Shown: positions 12,950 through 24,731 of the stretch, in pieces
How the letters are laid out: each line of letters begins with the position of its first letter
Position numbering within the stretch: the first letter of the stretch is position 1
Source: Zantedeschia hybrid cultivar
Taxonomy: Eukaryota > Streptophyta > Magnoliopsida > Alismatales > Araceae
NCBI GenBank assembly: GCA_030544215.1
Contig: JARZZO010000014.1
Coordinates: 11,938,234 to 12,002,233, forward strand
DNA length: 64,000 nucleotides
Direction of reading: 5' to 3'
The notes under the pieces: generated by a model
Database searches by the model: none
What the model saw: the letters and a program-made list of their open reading frames with translations, nothing else
Told to the model about the DNA's origin: nothing
Position numbers and translations under genes: made by a program

Positions 12950-14018
12950 AGCTGGTATAAATACTCTTGGCATCTTTAAGGCTGCAATTATACCATTATG
13001 TCAAATGTTGTGAATTTCGATTAAAGAGATTCTATAAATTTTGGTGAAGTTAGATGTATGTAATCTAAATTTAGATATATATAGAGGTATATAAGTACAA
13101 CTATTCGTATTTTTTGGATATAACAAGTTAAAGTTCACAGTATTTCAACTCAAGGATTAAGAATGTAACTTGGGTAGATTGGACTGGGTTATGTGATAAT
13201 TTAGACTTAACTCAAATTTAAAATAGTCCAGTTCGATTTCAACTGGGCCCAAATTCAATTCAGATTTAGTCCAAATTCAACTCAAATTGAATAGAAAGTG
13301 GGTTAGGATGGACTGACCCTATTTCTAGAAAAAAATGTTAACAGTATTTTTCTTGTTATATGAATTAATGTAAAAGTCAATATGTTAAATCAGGTTAGCT
13401 CAATTTCAGTTCAACCTAACCCAACTTTGACTAATACCAACTCAAATTTATCCAACCCAATTTAAATAATTTGGATTAGTTCAATTTATTATAACATAGA
13501 TTTGACTGAATTAAACCACAGACTAGTCTGCACATTGACACCAAGAACATAACCACAACATTTTTGAAGCTATTAAGGGTATTCATAACAACGGAGATTT
13601 CGAATGTGAGTAAGTAGTTTCTACGGAAGTCACCGCGGAGACGTGAGCGTAGCATGCGGCAAACAAGCACATTTATCATTCAGAGCTGTTTGTTTTATCA
13701 TACAACTATGTAATTCATTAGTTTTAAAAGCAGATTTTCATTATTTTAAATCAGAGAGAATGTTATTCGAGTATTTATAAAATACATGAAAACAAAAATA
13801 AGAGGATTCTCAAATTCTTTGATTTTGGTTTGCGATGGTTCCTTATTATAAACCAACATAAGATAATAGACTTCTAGATGGGCCAACATACTTTTTACAT
13901 TTTACATTGAACCAAATATCTGAAAATATTATAAAATAAATTATTTTTAAATTATGCAACCTGGTTTATATTTCACAATTATAAAACAGAGAAAATTTGC
14001 AGAAGACTTGAAGTCTTC
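12950..14018. other. Intergenic AT-rich DNA, no gene seen
   Basis: Between 13,130 and 13,480 there are many short words of the types caactcaaat, ccaaccca and tgggtt, partly inverted, resembling decayed MITE sequence, but I could not define borders. Nothing else is supported. Confidence 0.4.
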
Positions 14019-14588
14019 TCAGCCCCTCCTCACTGTCTTTGGTTCTTGTGCTGGGAATCTGCAGGAGGCTTCTTTCTGTTTAGGCCCCTCAGGAACGAAC
14101 CCATCGGGTGAGCCGATAGAGCCAACGAAGGAAGATGGAGCGAACGGCCTCTGTTTCAGCTTGGCAATGGAGCTTGACACGGCTGGACTATAACTGTTGG
14201 AGGGAGATGCCATGGAAGCCAAGTTCTCACCTTCCGTTTGCCCCCTTCCTCCTGTATCTTTCTTGAAGGCCACTGTGAGAACCGACCTGACAAGGCTCCC
14301 AAATATCTTAGCCTTCACCTGCCCTCTTTTGGGCGGATGGGTCTTCTTTCCGTTATGTGGACTAGAAACCTCATCAGCTATTACCGAAGGTTCCACAGGT
14401 GAAGGACAACCAGCAGAAGCAGAAGGAATGAAGTGCAGATTGGTGAGTTGAGAAGATAAAGATTTGAAGTTTCTTGAATGAGGAAGGAGAAGGTAGTGTA
14501 GTGGAGTGTGGCTCGATACCTGAAGTGTAACTGAGATGCACAACATATATATATAGGCTGGCAAGGTGGATGATTTCTTAGTGAGCAA
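14019..14588 (-). CDS. Possible small plant gene of unknown function (start unclear)
   Basis: An open minus-strand frame of 189 codons. Its middle (KRGQVKAKIFGSLVRSV, about 14,330-14,280) looks like a short basic conserved core, and the C-terminal half is Ser/Pro-rich; I do not recognise a named family. A strong TATA-like stretch (ctatatatatatg, 14,556-14,544) lies inside the upstream part of the frame. If that is the promoter, the ATG at 14,588 is not in the message. The codon series ATA GCT GAT GAG at 14,381-14,370, just before the conserved core, could be a start codon changed from ATG to ATA, making this a pseudogene. An upstream exon is the alternative. Confidence 0.35.
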   Translation of the reverse strand: MLTKKSSTLPAYIYMLCISVTLQVSSHTPLHYLLLPHSRNFKSLSSQLTNLHFIPSASAGCPSPVEPSVIADEVSSPHNGKKTHPPKRGQVKAKIFGSLVRSVLTVAFKKDTGGRGQTEGENLASMASPSNSYSPAVSSSIAKLKQRPFAPSSFVGSIGSPDGFVPEGPKQKEASCRFPAQEPKTVRRG

Positions 14589-14639
14589 GGGTGCGGCCTA
14601 GAGAAGAGCCACAAGAATCTTTGAATTCCTAGAGGCGGA

Positions 14640-15977
14640 ACCAGATGGAGATTGCTGTCTCAAGAAGGGTGACAAACTAGAGTACTACATGCTTGTTGTC
14701 CCTTTCACATCCTGTTTTAAATTTACCAGGGACTCGAAACTGCAACCCTGGACTCAAGATCCTTTTCATGACCCTAATCACTGGGTTTTGCATAACAAGA
14801 AGAGTAGTGTTGGTAGCAAATAAATCGTTCTTTTCAAGCTCCTGTAAGCCATGATTACATAAGAAGCTCTGGTAGAGTTCCTCTATGTGGTGTGTTTAGA
14901 GAAGCCCCTACTACAAAAAGGTGTAGAAAACTAATGCCAGCTATGTCTAGGGTAGAAACAATGGTGCAATAAGACATTAACGCTCTGATGGAAGCTGGTG
15001 CAGATGCGCATGCACATATCTGAAAATCATCTTAAAAGGTTTCTTTTAAAGCACCCCGTCGTCTGTTTATAAGGACTTATCTGTAATGAGTAACCCCGCT
15101 CTATAAGGAAGCTAGGATTGTTTTTCATAACTTCTACTTTGAGACTCAAAGGAGAATACAAAGAATTATGGGCCTCGAGTACTTTTACACAAATTAAGTG
15201 TCCACAAAATTTACTTCGATAAAACAAAGTTTTAAACCTTTTTACAGATTCTATAAATAGATAATTTTGAACTCTAAAAATCCAAAGGCAAGGCACACTT
15301 TCAGGTCAAGCTGGAACAGTGGAAGTCGTCTCCGTGGTGAACACCGCAGTCAACTCTAGCTCCAACTAAGTACTCTTGACGTATCAAAGGGTTCTAACAC
15401 GTTTAGGTTGGCGAGTCCTTGCTATTGTGGATTACTAACTTTACTTGGACGGTGGAAGAATCGGAAACAAAGCTTGTTTGTTTCTACAGCACGAGGAGAC
15501 CACCGGGCCTACAAGGTTGAACTCAAGCTCCTCATGTCCCCCACTGAGAAATGCAAGGTAGACTAAAGGAAAAAGAAGAGCGACGGGGAAAGGAAATGTA
15601 CTACTGGTGTGCCTCCTTGCAAGTCGCAACCCAACCATGTAATAATATGGGCTTGAGATAGCTTGTTGGATAATTGCCTTGTCTCAGACATAGTCCATCA
15701 CTGCCTTGGATTTGTAAGGATTTGGGGGCACACGATGTTTCCTGCATGTTTGAGTTGGTGCATGTAAGCCAAATAGTGGTTCAGGTCTAAGCTTACTGGA
15801 GAACTGGTCTTTCTTGACGATGATGGTTTGTGTAAAGAGAATTCTCAGAGAAAACCCTTCATAGGAGATAGAGATCTGCGGGACAAACTTGTTTGCATTT
15901 CACTTGAGGAAGTTGGCCGCAAGCGATGCAAAAGACTGGATCCAGAATTTAAAAAGATCGACTAATTGTGTTGCACA
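14640..15977. other. Intergenic DNA, no gene seen
   Basis: Mixed-composition sequence before the LTR retrotransposon. Short open frames occur but none has a domain I recognise, and codon-like stretches (for example around 15,830-15,950 plus) are too short to support a gene. Confidence 0.35.
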
Positions 15978-16535
15978 TTTGATGGGGTAATCCGATTGGG
16001 TCCAGCTAAGAGACCAAGAACCCGTCTGGAAGTGGGCCGAGAGGCGCCCGGTAAGTACGAGACCCAGCAACCTATTGGGCCGAAGGCGACATAAGCCCAA
16101 TCATCTTCGGATCAACCCAGGTACAGCCAAGATATGGGTTTTCGGCCCATCAAGTATGAAAGAGGCCTTTGATATCTTTTTGTGACTTATATTTTTATCC
16201 CTATGAATAGTCCTACCTCGCCTACCATAAGAAAGTTACTCTCATCTACTCACTATAAATAGAGTATTGCTTGCATCATAAAAGGTATGAAGCCTTCGCT
16301 CCCCTCTGAATACATCATTACAGTTCCTTAATCAGATACTAACTTGACCATTGGAGAGGACTCCTCAGCGCCGAGACCCGGGACCCTCGCTGACAGAGCT
16401 TCTTCTTCCCGCAGGAATCTTCTCACTCCATCGCCGGATCCTTCTCGGCTTCGGAACTTCCTCTCGACTTCAGATCCCCTGTTGGTTCTTGGATCCTGCG
16501 TCCGAAGACCTTCCGCAACTGTCTCGGCTGCATCA
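15978..16535 (+). repeat. 5' LTR of the TR-GAG element
   Basis: Aligns end to end with 19,343-19,899. Contains a promoter-like tataaata near 16,255-16,262 and ends in gcatca. The first bases (tttgatgggg) have drifted from the TG seen in the 3' copy (tgttatgggg). Confidence 0.85.
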
Positions 16536-16566
16536 CTTGGCGTTGTATGTGGGAAACAACGCAGCT

Positions 16567-19246
16567 ATGGCTCACCGACCAGTGACGAGAGGACAATCCA
16601 GACAAGAAGAGCCGGAACCAAGGGTGACCCCTGTTCCATCCCTTGGACATACCGAAAGGGTACATGCAAACTTACCACAAGGACCTGCGCTCTCGGCGGC
16701 ACAAGGTCATGTTCCTTATGAAGAGGACAGAGTAGAGGAACTCTCCCAGCAAGTAGCTAACCTGATCGCGACCGTTTCATCATTCACCCCTTTACACGAT
16801 ATGATATCGACCATCGCCCAGCATATGGGTTTGATAAACCCCCCAGTTAGGCCAGCCCCTCCGCAACAACCACGGTTTTGTCCACCCAGCCAATTCTCGA
16901 CCGGATAGCCAAGCCAACCGAGCTAGATGTCTCGGCCCAAGGAGATCCACCCGAGATGGTCTCGGCCCAAGGAAATCCATACGAACCCCAAGCTCAAATT
17001 CCGCACCAGCCTTCGGCCAACTAAGTCGAATGTCGCCTCTGTTGGGATCGTTGTGTCGGGATCCGATCCTAAAACGCAGCGGAATAAAGAAGTTCGGGAT
17101 CGGATCTGTCCCATTTCGGTCGTTAAAACTAAAACCGATGTAGATCGATTTACCTTGCGCGGATTCGAATCCGCGTCCGTTTTCCGGTTCCGTCGGAGCG
17201 ATGCCGCAAGTCGCGCAGATGCCCGACCTCTAGCGGTATCCACGCGGTTCTCCTCGCGATGGATCGTCCTCGCTTCCTCGCTCGCTGCGGCGCTCGAAGA
17301 TCCCGTTTGACTGCGCGTAATCCGCCGCGACATGCGGATTCAGAATCCCCGTCGAACGGGAGGTGGAGCAGTTGGGAACGGCACGCCCAGAGGAGAGAAA
17401 AAGTGGGGAAGAACGAATGACGGCTAGGTCAAGGTTGCTGGCCCCGGACGTAGAATCCGTTCTTTTATAAGAAGTCAGTTTGCGATTTTTCACAAAAACC
17501 CAGACTTATCCGAAATCCTGTCGGATTATCCATCGACTTGAAAACCATTTGCGTGTGACCCTCTAGACCCAAATACCAGTCCAGTTAATAGCCCATTAAG
17601 TCCAGTAACCCTTTACTGACCCACTGAATTAATTAATATCCTTATATTCAATTAATCAGCCGAATTTAATGTCCCACAATAAATTCGGACGGACTGCCGA
17701 TCACGTTGGATGCCAAGCAACATCGCGTGATCCTGGATGGCACTGGGGTTATCGCAACCCTCTATTGGAACCTTTCTGTCATCGGTTAGCGCGCGGATAT
17801 AATCTTTCATCCGTACAATGTTCCCGAATCGACCTAGGGCATGGTTTACTGTTAAACCCTATTTGGTCGATTCACTTGAATCAGATGCCGCTAGTCTGAA
17901 TCCGATAACTCCTTATTGATTACAGAGTCCGCCCTGGCCAGGGACTTTAAGCGCATCATTCCCGGAACATTCTCTCTCAAACAACCGAGAGCGGATGATC
18001 CCGTATTGAACACACAATTACCTTCGAGGGTATTTCCTTGAACCCGATCACTTGACTTATTGATATCCCATGGTTAGGGATTCGTTCGTCAAGGTCAAAG
18101 CTCAGAAACCTACCAACAAGGTATCCTTGGAGTCTCGAGTCCAAGGATTATCCACGCAACCGTGACAATTGAATCGAGCTGGTTAACAGTGAGGTGATTA
18201 CCATCCAACGATTCATAGTCGGATCAGTTCAGTGAACTCATTCACCAATGAGCACCTATAGGTTCAGCATAGTGTCTCCACACAAGTGACTTATGGGATC
18301 AGTCACCCTCATCATATGAGCTGAAGTAACCTATACTAGTCTATCCGGATGTTTGATGTCCTATCTCAAACATCCTATGGCTAGGAACAATTAAGAATAT
18401 GTGTTTATAAGTCTTCGGTCCCGTAATTATGATCTCATCATAATCCGAAGATTATTGCACATGTTCATAGACTTCATCGTGATACGATAAACACATATCG
18501 AATTAATTACACACAATGAATTATTGCCATTTATTAATAATCTGAATATGTACACAGTATCGGATTGGCTTTAAGACCATCTAATACTAACAGCCTCATC
18601 GGGAACTCATCCAACGGGGGCCGAAGGGCGCTCGACTGCAACGACCATGACGACTCCGAAGCTAGATTGGAAGTTGTCCGGAATAAGGAAAGAAATGCAG
18701 CAGATGGTGTCTCGGCCATACGGAGCACCCGTGGCCAGCACTGTCCTTGAACAATCCTCATTTTCCCCCGAGATCTTGGCAACGGATGTACCCCCAAACG
18801 TCAAGTTACCAAAGGGACCATTATATGATGGGATGACCGATCCGGTCAGTCATTTTCAAAAGTTCAACTCATACCTCTCGGTCTGAGGGGTGTCCGAGGC
18901 GATTTGTTGTCGGCTCTTTCCCCTCACTCTTGAAAAGATAGCTTCAACTTGGTTTGAAATCCTAGTTCTTAACTCTATTCACTCTTTAGTACAACTCGGC
19001 CAATTATTTATTGATCAATTTTATGATATCACTCGACAGTGTAAGACTTATGCTAGCCTACTTGCTATTCGGCAGGAGTCGGCCGAGACCTTTCAGGACT
19101 ATTTCGCAAGATTTCGCGGCGAAGCAACTCAAATCCCAAATTTGGACAACTCCTTTCAGGCCGAGTATTTCGGTCACATTCTCTCGGCTCAGGACGACAA
19201 CCTCCTTCAGGCCGATTACTTCGGTCACCTTTTCCCGACCAACTAA
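16567..19246 (+). pseudogene. gag: Gypsy-type Gag, interrupted
   Basis: The frame opens at ATG 16,567 (MAHRPVTRGQSRQEE), 32 bases past the 5' LTR. Reading stops are at 16,906-16,908 and 16,924-16,926, then the solo LTR intervenes. Removing that insertion together with one copy of its 5-bp duplication restores the same frame. Downstream are the typical Retrotrans_gag features: LPKGPLYDGMTDPVSHFQKF (about 18,809-18,868), a further stop at 18,884-18,886, then a segment with W at TWFEIL and the LLAIRQESAETFQDYFARF stretch (about 19,057-19,113). The protein would be the capsid precursor. No zinc knuckle is visible. Non-functional because of the stops and the insertion. Confidence 0.85.
17040..18592 (+). 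mobile_element. Solo LTR (1,553 bp) nested in the TR-GAG element
   Basis: Begins TGTTGGGATCG and ends ATACTAACA, inverted TGTT/AACA termini, flanked by a perfect 5-bp target duplication gcctc (17,035-17,039 and 18,593-18,597). No internal domain and no second LTR, hence a solo LTR formed by LTR-LTR recombination. The start and the tggctttaag text near the end resemble common plant Copia LTRs; the superfamily is inference. Open frames inside (for example around 17,230-17,500) are not regarded as genes. Confidence 0.88.
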
Positions 19247-19342
19247 CCCCATCTTATCCATCATTTTGATTAGCATTCTGAAGGCAATAGCATTACTCCT
19301 GGCGTCTTAAACCCACTAAGGTAAGCCGAGAGTAGGGAGGCG

Positions 19343-19899
19343 TGTTATGGGGTAATCTGATTGGCCCAGCTAAGAGACTAAGAGCCTGTCCGGAAGTGGG
19401 CCGAGAGGCGCCCGATAAGTACGAGGCCGGACAGCCTATTGGGCCAAAGGCAACATAAGTCCAATCATCTTCGGACTAGCCCAGGTACGGTTGAGATATG
19501 GGTTTTCGGCCCATCAAGTATGAAAGAGGCCTTTGATATCTTTTTGTGACTTATATTTTTATTCTTATGAATAGTCCTACCTTGCCTGCCATAAGAAAGG
19601 TACTCTCATCTACTCACTATAAATGGAGTATTGCTTGCATCATAAAAGATATAAAGCCTTCACTCCCCTTTGAATACATCATTATAGTCCCTTAATCACA
19701 TACTATCTTGACTGTCAGAGAGGGCTCCCCAGGACCGAGACCCGGGACCTTCGTTGACAGAGCTTCTTCTTTCCGCAAGAATCTTCTCACTCCATCACCG
19801 GATCCTTCTCGACTTCGGACCTTCCTCTTAGCTTTAGATCTCCTGTTGGTTCTCGGATCCCGAGTCCAAAGACCATCTGCGACTGTCTCGGTTGCATCA
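19343..19899 (+). repeat. 3' LTR of the TR-GAG element
   Basis: Partner of 15,978-16,535. Preceded by a purine-rich tract at about 19,328-19,342 (gagagtagggaggcg), the expected plus-strand primer. Starts TGTTATGGGG and ends gcatca. Confidence 0.85.
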
Positions 19900-20194
19900 G
19901 CATCCTATTTCGATAACTTACATGTCACGTTCTTGTGGAACAATCCGTTGTCGTACCCAATCCTTGAATTAATAATGTTTGTATTAACTCTTTTTGGCCA
20001 AAAATTTATCCATATATGTCACGGAAGAGAAACCAGATCCACATATGAACATGCTTAGTGCTAAGGTTCAATGGCATTTAATTTCTCTTTCATAGAGAAG
20101 GTTCTGATCGGTGGAGATTTATATCCTAATGCTCTCCTTAAGTGACGGTATGAAAAGAATAATGAATGCATCTACCATTGAACTCATCAGTCTG

Positions 20195-20510
20195 AGCCGG
20201 CAATCGGATTCGCATGACAAAAACAATATCAATATAGTCTTTACAAATTACAAGCCACTACAGTGAGTGTCTTAATCATTATTATTCTGGTTCGGGGGAA
20301 GTTATTAAAGAGACCCGTATCTCATTTATTTTGAGTTGATCTATGTTGGTCCGTGCTGGCAATCGGATCTCCATGACAAAAACAATATCAGTATATATGT
20401 TATTCCCAAGCCTCTGCAGATAGATCAGTGTCTTAATCATCATTCTTCTCTATTGAGGGTAGTTAATTATAAGGATACACTTATCTCACTTATTTTGAGT
20501 TCGATTACAT
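20195..20510 (+). repeat. Tandem duplication of about 150 bp
   Basis: Positions about 20,198-20,335 and 20,351-20,508 carry two diverged copies. Shared blocks are ggcaatcggat, catgacaaaaacaatatca, gtgtcttaatcat and ctca(t/c)ttattttgagtt, in the same order. No coding function recognised. The surrounding 19,900-20,670 shows no gene. Confidence 0.65.
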
Positions 20511-21131
20511 GAATCCCATTCTCCCACTACAACGAATATCTTAATACATATTTGGTTCAAGGATGGCCATATTTATAGTCTCCAAATGGAAGTTATCTAT
20601 CCTAGTTTGAGGGGAAGAGAGCATCTTACTGATTATCTGGCACGGGTGTTCGCATAAATTCCTTTCTTATTTTACCATATGTTTAGTTTCAGTATTAAGA
20701 AGTTGTATTAATATTAATACTGATACAGAGTTTTTTTAATTTTTGATTAGATAATATTAATTTTAAAACTTCTTCACATTTAAGTCTTCAACTCCACCAA
20801 ATTTAATACAAGTTGTACCTTGTATTAATTTTGATAGAGAGCACCGGGATATCACTCGCTCCCCTTCCCTCTCCCAAACTCGACCGAACGCCCTCCTTCT
20901 CCTCCGTGCTGCCATTGCCATCTCCTCTGTACTGCATCGGCCACCATCACCATCTCCACGCCACAACCATCTCCTTCGCACTGGCCGTCGTCGCCATCCC
21001 ATGCCACGACCATCTCCTTCCCGCTGGCTGCCATTGCCATTTCCTAGGTAGAGCATCTCCTCGGTAGTCTCTCTCTCTGATCTGCTCCATGTTGGGGGTT
21101 GGGGTACGAGAAGGGTATGGTTGTAGCTCTC

Positions 21132-21332
21132 TTTGTGTGGATCCTTGATCCGTCCAAGGAGGAAGGTGATTGGACGCCCCAGGAGATGGTTGGCACCGTG
21201 GGGTTTGTGGCCTTGAAGGCCTACTTGGTTGGAGAGGAAATGCCCTTCTCGTTGGCATGCCGGGAAGCCAAGTACCTGTGGAGCGGAGGGAAACCCGACG
21301 ATGCCACGGTGCTGGTCGCCACCATATGGTGA
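21132..21332 (+). pseudogene. Captured fragment resembling the C-terminus of a PP2C phosphatase
   Basis: The plus frame here ends with EEMPFSLACREAKYLWSGG followed by KPDDATVLVA. This matches the C-terminal pattern of plant PP2C-family Ser/Thr phosphatases, in which a PF..EA segment precedes GGK.DD.TV(V/I)VA. It is GC-rich in an otherwise AT-rich transposon and lies between the element's 5' leader and its transposase. The most economical reading is a host exon fragment acquired by the element. It lacks the catalytic core, so it has no enzyme function. The match is by pattern memory only. Confidence 0.55.
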
Positions 21333-22799
21333 TGGAGAACCGAGCCTAGGAGTAGGATCTGGATGGATGCTTGCTGTTGCCACGGCTCTCTTCTACACTG
21401 AAGGTGGGGGAACCCGACGACGAGATCAAGACCATTACCAAAGTTTGAACCTTTTTTTCCTTCTGGCCACTTGCCTCTGTTCATCTTTCTAATCCATATT
21501 TTTAGGGCATGGATTGGAATCACAGTGATGTATCCATTATTCGTATAGAAACATAATGGATTTGATTGGTTCCTCTATTGTTTTTTATTTTATTTTTTTG
21601 TTTATAGGAGTCATTTGGAACCCACAGTGATGCATATATCCACGATTTGTGTGGAAATACAGAGGATTTCACTAGTTCTTCCATATTTTTTCTAGGAGTC
21701 ACTTGGAACCACAATGATGTATATAGCTATGATTGTACAACATTTTAAAGGATTTTCTTGGTTCCCCATTTTTTTCTTTTCTAGGAGTCACTTGGAACTA
21801 GAGTGATGTATGTATCGTATAGAAATACAAAGAATTTGATTTGTTCCTGACTTATAGCATTATGTTCCCATGAGTATGTTGTGCATATAGATTCATGAAT
21901 GGTATGACAAGTGTGGATCGAGTGTTATGTGCTTTTGAGGGATGTTGTTCTCTTTCCTCATAAACCCTCTATGTTCCTTCTGTTTGAATGAAATCATTTT
22001 CATTAACTATGCTTGTACCAATAAACTTGTTGTTGTTCAAGTTATGAGGACTGGGAGAATGGCTAGCTTATGTGAGTGATGTGGACGGATCTTTCGTACA
22101 TAAGAACTGGGAAAGCGATTTGAGATTTTTCAGTGATGATGAGGATGTGGCACATCCATTGCTTCAAGTAATCTCACTTTTTTCTCAACTGTTGTTGGAG
22201 CACAATAAACATTTTCTGCTTCTAGGTACTTCTCCCCCACTTTCAGCTCCTAACCTATCTCCCCCATATATTTCCTATAAATGATGATAAAATGCCCTTA
22301 GTTTGATAACTACAGGTTTCATTCTCTCGTTTACATAGTTATTTTCCCATGTATTGCTTATAAATGATGATAGAATTCCAGTGTTTTGATTGCAGCCTCT
22401 CATTGTTCTCAACATAGCTAACTGAACACAACTTACTGCAAAAGTTGGTGATGTAATCCTATTTTAAAAACCTTGATGTGTAGGGTTCATTGATTTTATG
22501 TTTATAATGTAACTTGACCTTTATTTTCACAGTTTCATGGGTTGATGGTCATGTTTATGCATCCTCCGGTTGTCTATTTTGCATGTGGAGTCTTGAGATT
22601 TGACCACTCCCCAGTGACAACATAGCTCAAAACCTACAAAAATACTCTCAGAGCTCAGATGACCATTCTCTGTGGTGACCCTGCAGTGAGGTTATCCAAA
22701 ATGATTCACTATAGTATGAAAGATATACAGTGATCTCCCTTAAATCTAAATGTTGTCTCATTAAAGTCCAGCAAAGAGCCAGCCTTTAGAAAGCAACTC

Positions 22800-23108
22800 T
22801 TAACAATCGAAGAGCCCAGCTTTCAGGAACTTCATTGTTGATCTTTTTTCCTCTGTGCCAATTTGCTGAGATGTGCCTGATTTTCCAACAATGTGGCTAA
22901 AACATGACTGGTCGGAATTTTTTATTTGTTTTATTAAGCTTTGAGCTTGAGGTAAGCCTGTTGTAAATTTTGAAATGTGGATAGAGACTTCCGAGCCAAA
23001 ATTACCATTTATGTCTAGGGGTGAGAGTGCATGATCACAAGCAGGTCCTAGGGTGTCATATGTAAAACCTTCACTTGGAAAGTTACGTTTGTCTTCCTCC
23101 ACTGACAT
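22800..23108 (-). CDS. Uncharacterised minus-strand reading frame inside Harbinger element 1
   Basis: A 102-codon frame antisense to the transposase, with mixed composition and no motif I recognise. It is not the Myb-like ORF1 expected in Harbinger elements as far as I can tell. The plus strand just upstream has an acceptor-like tattttcacag at about 22,525-22,535 followed by a short open stretch, so this region may be a second captured host fragment in either orientation. Low support as a gene. Confidence 0.2.
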   Translation of the reverse strand: MSVEEDKRNFPSEGFTYDTLGPACDHALSPLDINGNFGSEVSIHISKFTTGLPQAQSLIKQIKNSDQSCFSHIVGKSGTSQQIGTEEKRSTMKFLKAGLFDC

Positions 23109-23486
23109 GAGAAATTGTTGGTGATTGTGTGTTGTAATTTGTTACTCATCATGAATCTGTCCTTTTTCCTCCTTTTATATGTATGCTTGTAGTTATTCAT
23201 AATTGATTTGTTGGATATACAGGGATACTGGTATAGGAATGACTAAAGATGAACTGACTGACTGTCTATGTACGATGGACATGTATTCTTATCAATTTTA
23301 GATAAATGATTTTAGTGCCATTGTATCTCTTATCAATTTTTTCTTAAATCATAAAGCAGATATGGATGGGAATGGTGACATAGACCCCGAGTATTATTGA
23401 AGGAGACTTAACATAGTTGCATACGTCGCCCGTGTTGCTGTAGGAAAAAGAAGTGTTGAATTTCATCATCATGTGGTCATGATCCG

Positions 23487-24731
23487 ATGGTGCGTGTAAG
23501 AAACTCTATATTTAGTGGGAGGACTTATACCCAAGAACTACTAGATGGTGCAGAAGCTCGTTTTCATGAAGTATGTGGACTTGACAAGGATGTATTCTTA
23601 TCCTTGTGTGATTTCTTTAAAAGTAGAGAGCTCTTATCAGACACTAGCATGAGTGTGGAAGAAATAATTTTTATTTTTATTTTCATTATGGTTGAAAAAG
23701 AGTCAAATCGAATACTACAAAAAAGGCTTCAACATTCAGGGGAGACAATTAGTAGGAAGGTCAATAAAGTAATTAGTGTGTTAACATCAGTCTTATATGA
23801 ATATATCACTCTGCCACCTACTGATACTTCAACATACATCCTTGAAAGGCAAAAATATTGATTCTTCAAGGTATGAAATCATTTAACGTCAATATTTTTT
23901 TTACAATGTTTTTATTAAATTTTAAAAAAATTAAATATTATTTTGTATATAGGATTGTATTGGTGCAATAGATGGAACTCATTTCCGTGTTGAAGTTTCT
24001 TGTGAAGATCAACCACGTTATCGTAACTAAAAAGGACATGTGTCACAAAATGTTATGGCGGCATGTGACTTCGATATGAAATTCTTATATATGAATATGG
24101 GTTGGGAAGGAGGGCCACCTAATACTTATGTGCTAAATGGAGCACTACAAAGTAGATTTCATGTTCCTAAAAGTAATTACTTTAGTTATTAATGTTGATA
24201 TCTTTATTATTGATATATAATAATTAATATTTTATTTTTGTAGGTAAATATTATCTTGTGGACGCCTGTTATGCTAACACCGGAAGTTTTCTTTCTCCAT
24301 ATTGAAATATGAGATGCCATTTTAAGGAGTATGGCCCAGATCGTTTGAAGCCTCAAAATTACATGGAATTGTTTAATTTTAGGTATGCTTCTCTTCTAAA
24401 TGTTATAGAACGCATGTTTGGTGTCTTAAAAGAGCGATTTCATATGGTTCAATTACCCATGGAGTACCAATTGAAGACACAAACAAAAATTATTTTAATC
24501 GGATGTTTTTTGCATAATTATATACGAAGTATTAAGGGAGGGGTAGATGAATTGTATAGGTACCATGATAGACGAATTACTCCTGAAATGAAAAATGAAA
24601 TCATTAGAAGGAGACAAGAACAATTAGAGATGGGCCTTAATTTCTCAACTGCTAAAGACCGTCGTCATGGCAAACAGCTTTAAAATGCAATTGCTCAAGA
24701 AATGTGGGAGGATTATCATAAGAGGCATTAG
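23487..24731 (+). pseudogene. PIF/Harbinger DDE transposase (nuclease), inactivated
   Basis: Three exons: to 23,870, 23,953-24,172 and 24,244-24,731, with small GT/AG introns of 82 and 71 bp. The DDE triad is visible: Asp in GAIDGTH (23,971-23,973), Asp in LVDACY (24,261-24,263) and Glu in NVIERMFG (24,408-24,410). The family blocks SQNVMAACDFDM and LFNFRYAS are present. Four in-frame stops break it: TGA 23,859-23,861, TAA 24,028-24,030, TGA 24,303-24,305 and TAA 24,681-24,683 (15 codons before the expected TAG at 24,729-24,731). It would catalyse cut-and-paste transposition together with a Myb-like partner, which I do not see intact. An N-terminal part may begin near 23,361. Confidence 0.9.

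Larger units (their letters stand above)
15978..19899 (+). mobile_element. Gag-only LTR retrotransposon (TR-GAG type, Gypsy gag)
   Basis: Two direct LTRs (15,978-16,535 and 19,343-19,899, about 557 bp each) bound an internal region with a Gypsy-type gag reading frame and no protease, reverse transcriptase, RNase H or integrase. Just after LTR1 is ttggcgttgtatgtgggaa, similar to the region following the LTR in many plant Gypsy elements. A purine-rich tract precedes LTR2. By eye about one LTR base in ten differs, so the insertion is not recent. Possible weak target duplication gcaca/gcatc. It fits the TR-GAG class of non-autonomous plant elements and is interrupted by a solo LTR at 17,040-18,592. 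Confidence 0.85.

Noticed and set aside
16344..16721. 125-codon plus frame overlapping the 5' LTR and gag start
   Set aside because: The gag frame starting at 16,567 is one frame over and matches Gag; this one begins in the LTR and has no domain.
20763..21383. 206-codon minus-strand frame over the Harbinger leader
   Set aside because: It overlaps the GC-rich leader and the PP2C-like plus-strand fragment, consists of low-complexity Gly/Arg/Met-rich text, and the homologous leader in element 2 does not conserve it.
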